Of a stretch of 64,000 bases of DNA, positions 35,132 to 43,622 are shown in pieces. The notes beneath the pieces are model-generated. The model did not search any database. It saw only the letters and a program-made list of their open reading frames with translations, and was not told the origin of the DNA. Position 1 is the first letter of the stretch. Each line of letters begins with the position of its first letter. The DNA is from Bacteroidales bacterium (lineage in GTDB: Bacteria; Bacteroidota; Bacteroidia; Bacteroidales; P3), in the NCBI GenBank assembly GCA_030523765.1, contig JAUNHX010000007.1:1-64000 (forward strand), read 5' to 3'. Made by a program: the position numbers and the translations under genes.

Positions 35132-35167
35132 ATCGTATATATACATTATTTATATATACGATTTTTA
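35132..35167 (+). terminator. Terminator after ddl
   Basis: ATCGTATATATA (35132-35143) pairs perfectly with TATATATACGAT (35151-35162) around a 7-nt loop and runs into TTTTTA. The stem is unusually AT-rich. Confidence 0.8.
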
Positions 35168-35204
35168 ATCAAAACAAAAAAATATCGTGCAAGATAAAAT
35201 TTTT

Positions 35205-35234
35205 CTTGTATGTTTGAAAAAATGTGTATATTTG
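35205..35234 (+). promoter_or_regulatory. Promoter of the glutathione peroxidase cluster
   Basis: -7 element TATATTTG (35227-35234) with CTTG at 35205-35208 (18-bp spacer) as -33. Leader about 35 nt. Confidence 0.75.
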
Positions 35235-35275
35235 CATCGTGAACGATATAAATGATTTAATAAATATTTAAAACT

Positions 35276-35755
35276 ATGTCAACGATTTACGATTACACAG
35301 CAACGTTAAACAACGGCAAGGAATTAAAATTTGAGGATCTGAAAGGTAAAGTAATCCTTGTGGTGAATACCGCTAGCAAATGCGGTTTTACTCCTCAATA
35401 CAAGGGGCTAGAGGCTTTATATAAGAAATATGGAGAGAAGGGTCTCTGTGTAGTGGGTTTCCCCTGCGACCAGTTTGCCAATCAAGAACCAGGCGACGAT
35501 GCAACTATCGCCCAGTTCTGTGAGATTAACTTCGGTGTTACATTTCCTTTGACCAAGAAATGTGATGTGAATGGCGCCAACGCTCATCCAGTATTCAAAT
35601 ATCTCTGCGAAGTTGCGCGAGGTACACTCGGTAAGTCTATTAAGTGGAACTTCACCAAGTTCTTGATTTCACGTGATGGCGCTACTATCAAGCGTTATGC
35701 TCCACAAACTGAGCCTGAGAAGTTCGAGGACGATATCGTGGCTATGCTCGGTTAG
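35276..35755 (+). CDS. Glutathione peroxidase-family thiol peroxidase
   Basis: Thiol peroxidase of 159 residues, cysteine type (no selenocysteine). Peroxidatic C36 lies in NTASKCGFTPQ, the FPCDQFANQEPG block (62-73) holds the second conserved cysteine C64 and glutamine Q70, and KWNFTKFL supplies the tryptophan and asparagine of the active-site tetrad. Such enzymes usually use thioredoxin and reduce hydroperoxides. It heads a small cluster with an outer-membrane protein and an OhrR-like regulator, which supports a role in peroxide defence. Confidence 0.94.
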   Translation: MSTIYDYTATLNNGKELKFEDLKGKVILVVNTASKCGFTPQYKGLEALYKKYGEKGLCVVGFPCDQFANQEPGDDATIAQFCEINFGVTFPLTKKCDVNGANAHPVFKYLCEVARGTLGKSIKWNFTKFLISRDGATIKRYAPQTEPEKFEDDIVAMLG

Positions 35756-35819
35756 CGCTACCTCTTTCTTTAATGCGAACATCTGAAGAAACAAGAGCTT
35801 TTGTTAAGCACCAACAACA

Positions 35820-36446
35820 ATGTTCATGAGAAAAACTATCATCATATCTGCCCTATTGATGACTCTGGTATTTCCTGCCATGAGCCAAAGCCGTTTCGGC
35901 TTTCAGGGCTACCAAGGAGGGATGATGCTGCACACGGGTTGGGTAGCCAACAGCAGTGTCAACTTCACCTCGTTCGACAACGTTACAGGCACGCCCGTTA
36001 TCGCTGAAGGTATGCCTTTCGGTATTGGTGGCGCTATTAAGATTAAGCTGCTGCCACACTTCCGGGTGGGATCGGAAGGCTATGTAAGCACCCTTACTTA
36101 CGAACCCAACCATAGCCAATTAAGAGTAGGGTGGGGCGGCCTGTTAGTTGACGGGGTATGGTATAGTGAAAAGTGGTCCTTTTTTGTGGGTGCTACTGTG
36201 GGTGGTGGTTCAGTGCAAAACACTACGCTACTTGATCCTCAAGATGTCAATTATGAAACGGAGTTGCATGCCTCATATCGTCGATACTCATTTATGTGTG
36301 TAACTCCCTTTGCTGGTTGCGAGTATGCGCTGACTGAAAGGATTCACCTAGTGGGTAAGATTGACTATGTGACTGATTTGACAAGCGGTGAATTGGACAA
36401 CCCGCAGGGACCTAGAGTATATGTGGGCTTCTTATTTGGACATTAG
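35820..36446 (+). CDS. Outer-membrane beta-barrel protein
   Basis: Protein of 208 residues with a signal peptide (1-23, ending PAMSQ) and about eight amphipathic strands with alternating hydrophobic residues, ending in the aromatic-rich strand GPRVYVGFLFGH. This matches small eight-stranded OMP barrels of Bacteroidota. Ligand or partner unknown. ATG at 35820 or two codons later (35826). It sits between the peroxidase and the MarR gene in one strand run and might be controlled with them. Confidence 0.8.
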   Translation: MFMRKTIIISALLMTLVFPAMSQSRFGFQGYQGGMMLHTGWVANSSVNFTSFDNVTGTPVIAEGMPFGIGGAIKIKLLPHFRVGSEGYVSTLTYEPNHSQLRVGWGGLLVDGVWYSEKWSFFVGATVGGGSVQNTTLLDPQDVNYETELHASYRRYSFMCVTPFAGCEYALTERIHLVGKIDYVTDLTSGELDNPQGPRVYVGFLFGH

Positions 36447-36467
36447 TATTATAAAAACTATAAACAT

Positions 36468-36962
36468 ATGGTATACGAACAGTTGAAATTGGACAACCAG
36501 CTTTGTTTCCGTCTATATGCCGCCAGTCGTCTGGTCATACAGATGTACGAACCGTGGTTGAGTAAGCTGGGTCTCACCTATCCTCAGTATTTGGTAATGT
36601 TAGTGTTGTGGGAAAAGAATAAGATGCCGGTCAACGATATAGCCCACCGACTGCTTCTGGAAACCAATACGGTGACTCCGCTGTTGAAACGTATGGAAGT
36701 TCAAAAGTTAATAGTACGTAAGCGTGATGGACAAGATCATCGTAAAATTATTGTAGGACTTACCCATAAGGGTCTGCGTATGAAGGAACTGGCGAAGGAA
36801 ATACCGTTAGAAATGAGCTGCCAATTGCAGTGCATGGTTTCTACCCCTGAGCAACAAGAGGAAATGATGAAAATGGCTGGAAACCTAGATCGTTTGATAG
36901 AGACATTATGCACTCGCATAAATAACTATAAACAAGACGTTAAAGAAGAGCGAATCAAATAA
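36468..36962 (+). CDS. MarR family regulator, OhrR-like
   Basis: Winged-helix regulator of 164 residues. The N-terminus carries LKLDNQLCFRLYAASR (7-22), the hallmark of organic-peroxide sensors of the OhrR group, in which the reactive cysteine (here C13) is oxidised and the dimer leaves DNA. The DNA-binding part is MPVNDIAHRLLLETNTVTPLLKRMEVQKLIVRKRDGQDHRKIIVGLTHKG. It is transcribed with the glutathione peroxidase and the barrel protein, so it probably represses this cluster in response to peroxides. No ohrA gene is present nearby. Confidence 0.9.
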   Translation: MVYEQLKLDNQLCFRLYAASRLVIQMYEPWLSKLGLTYPQYLVMLVLWEKNKMPVNDIAHRLLLETNTVTPLLKRMEVQKLIVRKRDGQDHRKIIVGLTHKGLRMKELAKEIPLEMSCQLQCMVSTPEQQEEMMKMAGNLDRLIETLCTRINNYKQDVKEERIK

Positions 36963-37047
36963 TAATAACAAAAACTAAATTACCATAAACAAACTAGTAA
37001 TTATTAAACGTCTATAGTACTACGTAACTAATCTGAGTAGGCAATCG

Positions 37048-37284
37048 ATGTACCACAGAATGGAAAGTAATATTGTGGATTACTTGAAGATGGAACAACA
37101 GGTCTCTATTGCTAGTATTGATGAATTACGCTTCTATATCGTTAATGCTGGCGATGATTATAAGACTTATGACATTTTTAAGGCATGTCTTCTCGATGAA
37201 GAGGACAACCTGCCGTGGACAGAAACTCAGTTGCAGCTAATCGAATGTGTGGACCTTCAGTATTGGCTTACAAAGCAGATGTAA
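37048..37284 (+). CDS. Small protein of unknown function
   Basis: Acidic protein of 78 residues without signal peptide or membrane segment; I do not recognise it. It looks helical (MYHRMESNIVDYLKMEQQV ... DEEDNLPWTETQLQLIECVDLQYWLTKQM). A second ATG at 37060 is possible. Codon use resembles neighbouring genes, and a bidirectional terminator follows at the expected distance, which supports a real gene. Confidence 0.6.
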   Translation: MYHRMESNIVDYLKMEQQVSIASIDELRFYIVNAGDDYKTYDIFKACLLDEEDNLPWTETQLQLIECVDLQYWLTKQM

Positions 37285-37311
37285 TATTTGCCATTATTAA
37301 TAGCGTGTTTA

Positions 37312-37354
37312 AAAAAAGAAGCAAGCTCGACCTCAAGGGGATGAGCTTGTTTTT
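37312..37354 (+). terminator. Bidirectional terminator between convergent genes
   Basis: CAAGCTC (37322-37328) pairs with GAGCTTG (37343-37349). TTTTT follows on the plus strand, and the A-run at 37312-37318 gives a T-run on the minus strand. It serves the small-protein gene and the converging flippase gene. Confidence 0.8.
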
Positions 37355-37387
37355 ATGATTAGAGAAGAGGGGACAAAAACACTACAG

Positions 37388-38905
37388 TTATTTGAGATGT
37401 ACTTTTACTAATATTTTGTTCATCATTTGGTTGATTGGGGCCGATATGTGAAGGTAGTAAACAGCTATTGGAACAACTAAAAGGAATACAATGCTTCGAC
37501 ATAAGGCATCGATTAAGATATGCCAAGGATGAGCAATACCATTGAATAGCGGACTTATTCCCCAACCCCACAACGCATTAATAACAAATAGCACGACAAT
37601 GAATGCTAATACTTTAATCTGTGGGGTGGATAGGATGTTGACTTTAAGACGAATGTTAAGGTATGAGAGAAGCAGTAAGAAATAAATGAGGTATGAGAAG
37701 AGGGTTGCACAAGCCGAACCATTAACGCCCCATAGGGGTATTAACTCATTATTGAATACGATAGCGCTGACGGTGAGTACTAAGATGAAGATAAGCGATA
37801 CAGGATATCGGGTCGAGAAGTTGAGGATGTTGGTTCCTATCGAGAACGAAGAGTTGACAATCTTGGCTAATCCAAGGAAGAACACAACGCCCATACCCCC
37901 TCGATATTCGTCGCCATGAGGAATAAGGGTAAATAGCGCATCAAGGTTGATCCATATAAAGAAGAATATGAGGCAAGCAACTAGTAACTGATGTAGTGAT
38001 ACTTGTTGGCCAAGTCGATTCACTTCCCTCCAATTATTGTCTTTAACTGCCTGTGATATCATTGGCTGGGATATAGCTCCTAACGAACGATAAGGCACCT
38101 CGACAATATTGGCAATATAGGAGGCGATGGTGTAAACGCCAGCAAGCGTTAGGCCAGTCTTGGCTCCGAGAAAGAGGGAGTTGATGAGGGGAATATTGCC
38201 TGCCAAGATAGTGGCGGTCATAAAGAGGGTGTAGAGTACTATCTGTTTGAGCATGGGCCGTGATATGAAATGGCGATCAATCTTGAAAGAGATGCGCCCA
38301 AGCGAAAGAAGATATAAAAAGTCGACAAGTGCTGCCAAAGCATAGGAGGAGCAAAAGAGTATAACAAAAAGATCGAACGAAATAAGGTCGTGACCATAAA
38401 GGAGATAGGCTATGAGGTTCAGTAATCGGATACCACATTCGCGTACCGCCTTAGGAACGGTGATACGCATGAGTACATTACAGTTTGTTTCGAAAACGGT
38501 GAGGTAGAGTGCAAAGAAAGTGAGAGGGAGGATAAGATAAAAATAGTCTACCACCATTGGCGACTCCTTGGAGTATAGATCTATAATGGGCTGTTTGAAT
38601 AGTAGAAAAAGAAGGGCGAAGAGGCTGAATCCAAAGAAGGGTAGAAGCAGAGTCCAACCAAAGAATCCGTGGTCGCGCTGATTGGGATCTTTAAAATAAG
38701 GATAGTAGCGGATAATACTAGCGTTGGTACCTAACTGCGCTAAACCAGAGAAAAGGAGGGCTGCATCAACGAGTACTCGCGTAAGTCCTAATTCTTCGCG
38801 GGTAAGACAGTCAGTAACCACGAAGAAAGTGGTAACGAAACCAATAGCGATGCCAACATAGTTGGCTAAGGCTCCTTTAATGCTTTGTCGTGCAATAACT
38901 CCCAT
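37388..38905 (-). CDS. Polysaccharide (oligosaccharide) flippase-type membrane protein
   Basis: Integral membrane protein of 505 residues with about 14 hydrophobic segments, of the MATE-like polysaccharide exporter superfamily (Wzx/RfbX-type). The N-terminus (RQSIKGALANYVGIAIGFVTTFFVVTDCLTREELGLTRV) is typical of the Bacteroidota members annotated as lipopolysaccharide biosynthesis proteins. Its substrate, perhaps an undecaprenyl-linked O-unit or wall precursor, cannot be read. It is the only minus-strand gene between recJ and the response regulator and stands alone, without glycosyltransferase neighbours. Confidence 0.87.
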   Translation of the reverse strand: MGVIARQSIKGALANYVGIAIGFVTTFFVVTDCLTREELGLTRVLVDAALLFSGLAQLGTNASIIRYYPYFKDPNQRDHGFFGWTLLLPFFGFSLFALLFLLFKQPIIDLYSKESPMVVDYFYLILPLTFFALYLTVFETNCNVLMRITVPKAVRECGIRLLNLIAYLLYGHDLISFDLFVILFCSSYALAALVDFLYLLSLGRISFKIDRHFISRPMLKQIVLYTLFMTATILAGNIPLINSLFLGAKTGLTLAGVYTIASYIANIVEVPYRSLGAISQPMISQAVKDNNWREVNRLGQQVSLHQLLVACLIFFFIWINLDALFTLIPHGDEYRGGMGVVFFLGLAKIVNSSFSIGTNILNFSTRYPVSLIFILVLTVSAIVFNNELIPLWGVNGSACATLFSYLIYFLLLLSYLNIRLKVNILSTPQIKVLAFIVVLFVINALWGWGISPLFNGIAHPWHILIDALCRSIVFLLVVPIAVYYLHISAPINQMMNKILVKVHLK

Positions 38906-39030
38906 AGTGGTGTTGCGTTAGTGTTTTGAACTCTCCGCAAAAAACAATAACATAAAAAATCCTTTTTTATTGTCCCTTGCTTAGGTTTTACTTCAAGATT
39001 TTTAGATTGAGCGCTTCGTTGAACTATTTC

Positions 39031-39046
39031 CATAACTGCAGTTATG
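39031..39046. promoter_or_regulatory. Perfect 16-bp palindrome upstream of the EF-G2 promoter
   Basis: CATAACTGCAGTTATG is its own reverse complement. The centre lies about 78 bp before the predicted transcription start of the EF-G2 gene. Size and placement suit a dimeric activator site. It could equally serve the divergent flippase gene. Confidence 0.6.
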
Positions 39047-39104
39047 TAGAGCTCTTTTTTTTCGGAGAAAAGAAAATATAAACTTCAAAAAAGAAAAAAA
39101 GTTG

Positions 39105-39112
39105 TATATTTG
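39105..39112 (+). promoter_or_regulatory. -7 box (TATATTTG) of the EF-G2 gene
   Basis: Consensus TATATTTG. The -33 position (about 39083-39086) reads CTTC, a poor match, consistent with activator-dependent expression. Predicted leader about 160 nt. Confidence 0.7.
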
Positions 39113-39278
39113 CCGTTCAATAATTTAAATAAAAAGGTGCTCTTTTGTGCTTTATATTATTGAAAAATAATTGATAGGGAGTTGAAGGCCATGAAGAACT
39201 TGGTCGCAAAAATAATCTATCACAATCAAATATACCAAACAAAAAAAAGTAGAATAATTAAAATATATATATCAACCA

Positions 39279-41411
39279 ATGAAAATTTATCAGACTTCCG
39301 ACATCCGCAACATCGCCCTCGTAGGTGGTGCCAAATCGGGCAAGACCACCATGGCTGAAGCTATGGCCTTCAACGGCGGCGTTATCAATCGCCGCGGTAC
39401 CATCGAGGACAAGAACACCATTTCCGATTACCGTGACATCGAAATTGATCGCCGCAATTCGGTGATGACCACCCCGCTGTATAGCGAGTTTGGTGGCAAG
39501 AAGATCAACATACTCGACGTTCCAGGCTTCGCCGATTTCCAGGGCGAGCTGGTTGCTGCCTATAACGTAGTTGAGGCTGCTGTGGTAGTGGTCAACGCTC
39601 AGTCTGGCATCGAAGTAGGTACAGAGATTGCTTACCGTTATAGCCAAAAGCTGGGTACCCCCATGATTTTCACTGTTAACCATCTGGACGCTGAGAAGGC
39701 TAACTTTGATGACTGTGTAAACCAACTGAAGGATTATTTCGGTGCTAAATGCACTATTCTCCAGTTCCCCGTTAACCAGGGCTTAGGCTTTAATAGTGTG
39801 GTCGATATCGTACTCAACAAACAACTTACCTTCAAGGATGGCAAGTGCGAAATGAGTGATATTCCTGCCGAATTTGCTGACAAGGCTGAAGAACTCCGTA
39901 TGGCCCTCGTTGAAGAGGCTGCTGCTGCCGACGATGCTCTGATGGAGAAATATTTCGAGGATGGCGACCTCAGCCATGAGGATCTCTCCAAGGCTCTCCG
40001 TCTTGCTATCGACAAGCGCGATCTCTATCCTATCCTCTGCACTTCTGCAAAGGAGAATATGGGTGTAGCTCGTCTTCTTGAATTCATTGTAGACAATGTA
40101 CCTGCTCCTAATGCTGTTGAAGAAAACAAGAAGACCATAGCTGGTAAAGAACTGAAGAACGATAGTGCAAACCCCACTGTTGCTTTCGTCTTCAAGGCTG
40201 CTAAAGACCAGCATCTGGGAGAGATCAGTTATATCCGCATCTATGACGGTGAGTTGGCTGAGGCACAGGATGTTGTGAATAGCTGCAATCAAAGCAAAGA
40301 GCGTATCTCTCAGATCCTTGTATGTGCTGGCAAGAATCGTCAGCGTGTTGAGAAGGCATGTGCTGGTGATATCGTGGCTACCATCAAACTGAAAGATGTG
40401 AAGACTTGCCATACCCTGACCACTGCTAAGAATACCGACGATCAGGTACCCGCTATCGAATTCCCCACTCCTATTTATACCGTTGCCTTTAAGGCTGTCA
40501 ACAGCAACGATGATGAGAAAGTTGGCGCTGCTATGAATGACCTCGTGGCTACCGACCGCAGCCTTACGCTGACCAACAGCCGCGAGTTGCGTCAAACCAT
40601 TCTAGGATGCCAGGGCGAACTGCACCTCAATACCTTGAAGTGGTATTTCGAGAATGTGTACAAACTTGAGGTTAACTTCTTCGCTCCCAAGGTGCCCTAC
40701 CGTGAAACCATCACAAAGTCTGCCGAGGCTATGTACCGTCATAAAAAGCAGTCGGGTGGTAGCGGTCAGTTCGGTGAGGTTCATATGCTCATCGAGCCCT
40801 ATTTCGAGGGTATGCCCAATCAGACCAAGTACCCCATCCGTGGTACCGATGTGTACGAGCTCGACTGGGGTGGCAAACTGATCTTCAACAACTGTATCGT
40901 TGGTGGTAGCATCGATGCTCGTTTCATGCCTGCTATCTTGAAAGGTATTATGGAGAAGATGGAGCAAGGTCCTCTTACTGGTTCGTATGCTCGCGATATC
41001 GTGGTAAATATCTACGATGGTAAAATGCACCCCGTTGATTCGAACGAGACCGCATTTAAGATCGCTGGTCGTACCGCTTTCAAGGAGGCCTTCAAACAGG
41101 CTTCTCCTAAGATTATGGAGCCTATCTACGATGTAGCTGTAACTGTTCCTACCGAATCGATGGGTGGCGTTATGACCGACCTTCAGGGCCGTCGTGCTAT
41201 CGTAATGGGTATGGATGCCGAAGGCAAATATACGACCCTCCGTGCCAAGGCTCCTTTGGCTGAGATGAATCGCTATAGCACCTCTCTGAGTTCGCTTACC
41301 AGTGGTCGTGGTACCTATACGATGACTTACGCTGAATATCAACAGGTTCCTACCGATGTTCAGCAGGCTCTTCTCAAGGCTTACGAAGAACAGCAAACCG
41401 AAGAGGATTAA
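39279..41411 (+). CDS. Elongation factor G paralog (EF-G2-like)
   Basis: EF-G-related translation factor of 710 residues with all five EF-G domains in order. The GTPase motifs are altered: G1 reads GGAKSGKTT (16-24, GHIDAGKTT in ordinary EF-G); G3 reads DVPGFADF (80-87) where the usual DTPGHVDF carries the catalytic histidine, so it is phenylalanine F84 here; and G4 reads NHLD (134-137) instead of NKMD. The switch I ERGITI-type sequence is replaced (RRNSVMTTP). This matches the EF-G2 of Bacteroides thetaiotaomicron, reported to translocate without GTP hydrolysis and to be induced under carbon limitation by the regulator Cur. A palindrome lies upstream and a terminator follows. No ordinary fusA is in this window. 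Confidence 0.9.
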   Translation: MKIYQTSDIRNIALVGGAKSGKTTMAEAMAFNGGVINRRGTIEDKNTISDYRDIEIDRRNSVMTTPLYSEFGGKKINILDVPGFADFQGELVAAYNVVEAAVVVVNAQSGIEVGTEIAYRYSQKLGTPMIFTVNHLDAEKANFDDCVNQLKDYFGAKCTILQFPVNQGLGFNSVVDIVLNKQLTFKDGKCEMSDIPAEFADKAEELRMALVEEAAAADDALMEKYFEDGDLSHEDLSKALRLAIDKRDLYPILCTSAKENMGVARLLEFIVDNVPAPNAVEENKKTIAGKELKNDSANPTVAFVFKAAKDQHLGEISYIRIYDGELAEAQDVVNSCNQSKERISQILVCAGKNRQRVEKACAGDIVATIKLKDVKTCHTLTTAKNTDDQVPAIEFPTPIYTVAFKAVNSNDDEKVGAAMNDLVATDRSLTLTNSRELRQTILGCQGELHLNTLKWYFENVYKLEVNFFAPKVPYRETITKSAEAMYRHKKQSGGSGQFGEVHMLIEPYFEGMPNQTKYPIRGTDVYELDWGGKLIFNNCIVGGSIDARFMPAILKGIMEKMEQGPLTGSYARDIVVNIYDGKMHPVDSNETAFKIAGRTAFKEAFKQASPKIMEPIYDVAVTVPTESMGGVMTDLQGRRAIVMGMDAEGKYTTLRAKAPLAEMNRYSTSLSSLTSGRGTYTMTYAEYQQVPTDVQQALLKAYEEQQTEED

Positions 41412-41446
41412 TCTCCTACTTCAGTTGTCTAGTTACTATACTCAAA

Positions 41447-41480
41447 GGGAGCCCCTCAATACAGTGGGGCTCTCTTTTTT
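41447..41480 (+). terminator. Terminator after the EF-G2 gene
   Basis: GAGCCCC (41449-41455) pairs with GGGGCTC (41466-41472), followed by TCTTTTTT. Confidence 0.9.
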
Positions 41481-41501
41481 CAAACCAAACAGTAGTCTAT
41501 T

Positions 41502-41765
41502 ATGGCCCTCTTAACAATACGGCAAAAAACAGGTAAGATCAATGCGGTCATTCCTCACAAGTTGCTTATTAATAGGCAGACTGTAGGAGTGATGCAACAA
41601 AAAGAAGTGAAGGTAGAGTTGCCTGCAGGTCGCTACGAGGTAGCTATACAAAGCATGATCCCTTTTATTTCGGCTACTCTGCCAGTGATAGTACAGAACG
41701 GAGTGTGTAATGTTGTGACTTTTCGTGATCGTGAAAAGGTTTGGGATGTTGTTTTTTTGGATTGA
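41502..41765 (+). CDS. Small beta-rich protein of unknown function
   Basis: Protein of 87 residues (MALLTIRQKTGKINAVIPHK...). No signal peptide. The pattern VELPAGRYEVAIQSMIPF and the short strands recall PEGA-like or small beta-sandwich domains, but this is weak. It overlaps the following frame by 20 nt in a different reading frame, suggesting a coupled pair. Confidence 0.65.
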   Translation: MALLTIRQKTGKINAVIPHKLLINRQTVGVMQQKEVKVELPAGRYEVAIQSMIPFISATLPVIVQNGVCNVVTFRDREKVWDVVFLD

Positions 41766-41943
41766 TGTAATTTTGTCAATTCTTTTTTGGATATTTCCAT
41801 TATCAGAACCCTATCACCTATACTATAAGATAGCTAGCAATGGCTTCTTCATATTGTGGTTGCTACGTGTGTGGATCATCCGAAAAAAATACTTCTATAC
41901 CGAGTTTTATGCCGAACCCCTTAGTCCTTCAGATCGTCATTAA
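41746..41943 (+). CDS. Small membrane protein of unknown function
   Basis: Sixty-five residues with two hydrophobic segments (MLFFWIDVILSILFWIFPL and ASNGFFILWLLRVWII) and a charged C-terminus. The ATG at 41746 lies inside the end of the preceding gene; a GTG at 41725 is an alternative. Such paired small genes, one soluble beta-type and one membrane, are seen in Bacteroidota but I cannot name the family. Confidence 0.55.
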   Translation: MLFFWIDVILSILFWIFPLSEPYHLYYKIASNGFFILWLLRVWIIRKKYFYTEFYAEPLSPSDRH

Positions 41944-42131
41944 AAGGGAAGGTTAGAGTATTTGGTTTACTTTACCATATTAATGTAGCAACTTTTTTCG
42001 TATTGTTTTTCGTTTTTGATAAAATCTTTGCTATTAGTTATTACAAGATTTCTTGAAAAAAAAGGGCTGCTTCATACTATTTTTAGTTAATTATAGTTAT
42101 TACTTATAGTATTCACTAAAATAGAACTACC

Positions 42132-43622
42132 ATGTCCCAGATAAAACAAGTAACCAAGACGAGCCAAAAGCAATCGCCTCAGCAGATTATGCTGAATAGG
42201 CTGCTGGTTCCTATCGTGGAACTGGAGAAGGCTGTTCAGGAGGAGTTGGCCAACAATGCGCTCCTCGAAGATGAAACTACTGAGGTTGATGAGTCGGCCT
42301 CGATGAATGATAATATTGAACCCACAGAGCAAGATGCTATTGATGATGGCCGCGGAATAGATGACGATATTGACCAGCGCGACGGATTGATAGAGGAGTC
42401 GGATCTTGATGCTTTTGACGATGACTACAGTTATCGTGAGCGGCAAGAACACGATCGTAATAGTGGAGACACCAACTACGATAATTTTATTGCTTCGCAC
42501 CGTTCCCTAAACGATGAGTTAATCGAACAGTTGGTGCAAGAAGATCTCGATGAACAGGAAATGGTGATAGCGCAAGAAATTATTGGTAGTATCGATGATC
42601 GTGGCTATTTGGGCCGCAACCCTGCTGTGATAGCCAACGATATGGAATTTAAACGTCGTATCATCACAACTGAAGAGGAGGTGATACGCATTCTGAAGAT
42701 TGTCCAAACCTTTGAACCATCGGGTATCGCTGCTCGCGATGAACAAGAATGTCTCTCTATCCAACTCCACAATATTACACCTCGTGATGCTGCGGTTGAA
42801 ACGGCTACAACTATCATAGATCGTTGCTTTAACGAACTCACAAAGAAACGGTATAAAGATATTCTAAAAACGCTCAACATCAACGATGACGATCTTGATG
42901 CTGCACTGAATATCATAAAACGACTATCGTTAGCTCCTGCAAGTAGTTACAGCGAGATTGTTCACGACGTAATTGTCCCCGATTTCTATGTTACCAACAA
43001 AGATGGACGATTAGTAGTAAGCCTAAACAACGAGCATACCCCTAAACTGCACGTAAATCGCTACTACACCCAGACTCTAAAAGATCTAGAGAAGCAGAAA
43101 ACGAAGAATAAGGCTACCCTTGAGGCTATCAATTTCATCAAAGACAAATCGGAAGATGCCACGCTCTTTATAGATGCTTTGAAACTGCGCACTACAGCAC
43201 TTACCGCTACTATGAAGTGTATTGTGAAACATCAGAAACAATATTTCCTATCGGGTGATCCTGTCGATATCAAACCATTACTGCAGAAGGATGTGGCAGA
43301 GGAGACTGGTTACGATAATTCTACCATCTCGCGTATTGTGAACGCTAAATATGTACAAACCGATTTTGGGTTGGTTCGTCTCGACAAGTTCTTCTCTAAT
43401 GCGGTAGAAAGTGAGGATGGAAGTGCTGTAGCTTCAGCCGAGGTGAAGGCTAAACTGCAAGAGATTGTGGACGGCGAAGATAAGAGTCAACCATTTACCG
43501 ACGAGAAATTGACCGAGCAACTCAAACAGATGGGCTATACTATTGCACGTCGCACAGTGATGAAATATCGCGAAGCACTTGGGATTCCCTCTAGTACCAT
43601 GCGTAAAGAACTGAAGAAATGA
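42132..43622 (+). CDS. rpoN: RNA polymerase sigma-54 factor
   Basis: Sigma-54 of 496 residues. Region I is glutamine-rich (KQVTKTSQKQSPQQIMLNRLLVPIVELEKAVQEELANNALLE), where activators act. Region II (about 50-115) is very acidic. The core-binding region and the helix-turn-helix follow, and the RpoN box ARRTVMKYRE is at 472-481, recognising the GG/GC promoter elements. Its last base pair overlaps the next start codon (ATGA), coupling it to the M23 peptidase gene. I saw no clear sigma-54 promoter in the intergenic regions of this window. Confidence 0.96.
   Translation: MSQIKQVTKTSQKQSPQQIMLNRLLVPIVELEKAVQEELANNALLEDETTEVDESASMNDNIEPTEQDAIDDGRGIDDDIDQRDGLIEESDLDAFDDDYSYRERQEHDRNSGDTNYDNFIASHRSLNDELIEQLVQEDLDEQEMVIAQEIIGSIDDRGYLGRNPAVIANDMEFKRRIITTEEEVIRILKIVQTFEPSGIAARDEQECLSIQLHNITPRDAAVETATTIIDRCFNELTKKRYKDILKTLNINDDDLDAALNIIKRLSLAPASSYSEIVHDVIVPDFYVTNKDGRLVVSLNNEHTPKLHVNRYYTQTLKDLEKQKTKNKATLEAINFIKDKSEDATLFIDALKLRTTALTATMKCIVKHQKQYFLSGDPVDIKPLLQKDVAEETGYDNSTISRIVNAKYVQTDFGLVRLDKFFSNAVESEDGSAVASAEVKAKLQEIVDGEDKSQPFTDEKLTEQLKQMGYTIARRTVMKYREALGIPSSTMRKELKK

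Larger units (their letters stand above)
38906..39278. other. Regulatory region between flippase and EF-G2 genes
   Basis: No gene. From left to right: an AT-rich inverted repeat ACAATAA/TTATTGT (38944-38950 with 38967-38973), the 16-bp palindrome at 39031-39046, the EF-G2 promoter at 39105-39112, and a leader of about 160 nt. Confidence 0.7.

Noticed and set aside
39783-41396. Open frames of 270 and 264 codons opposite the EF-G2 gene
   Set aside because: Shadows produced by the biased codon use of a highly expressed gene.
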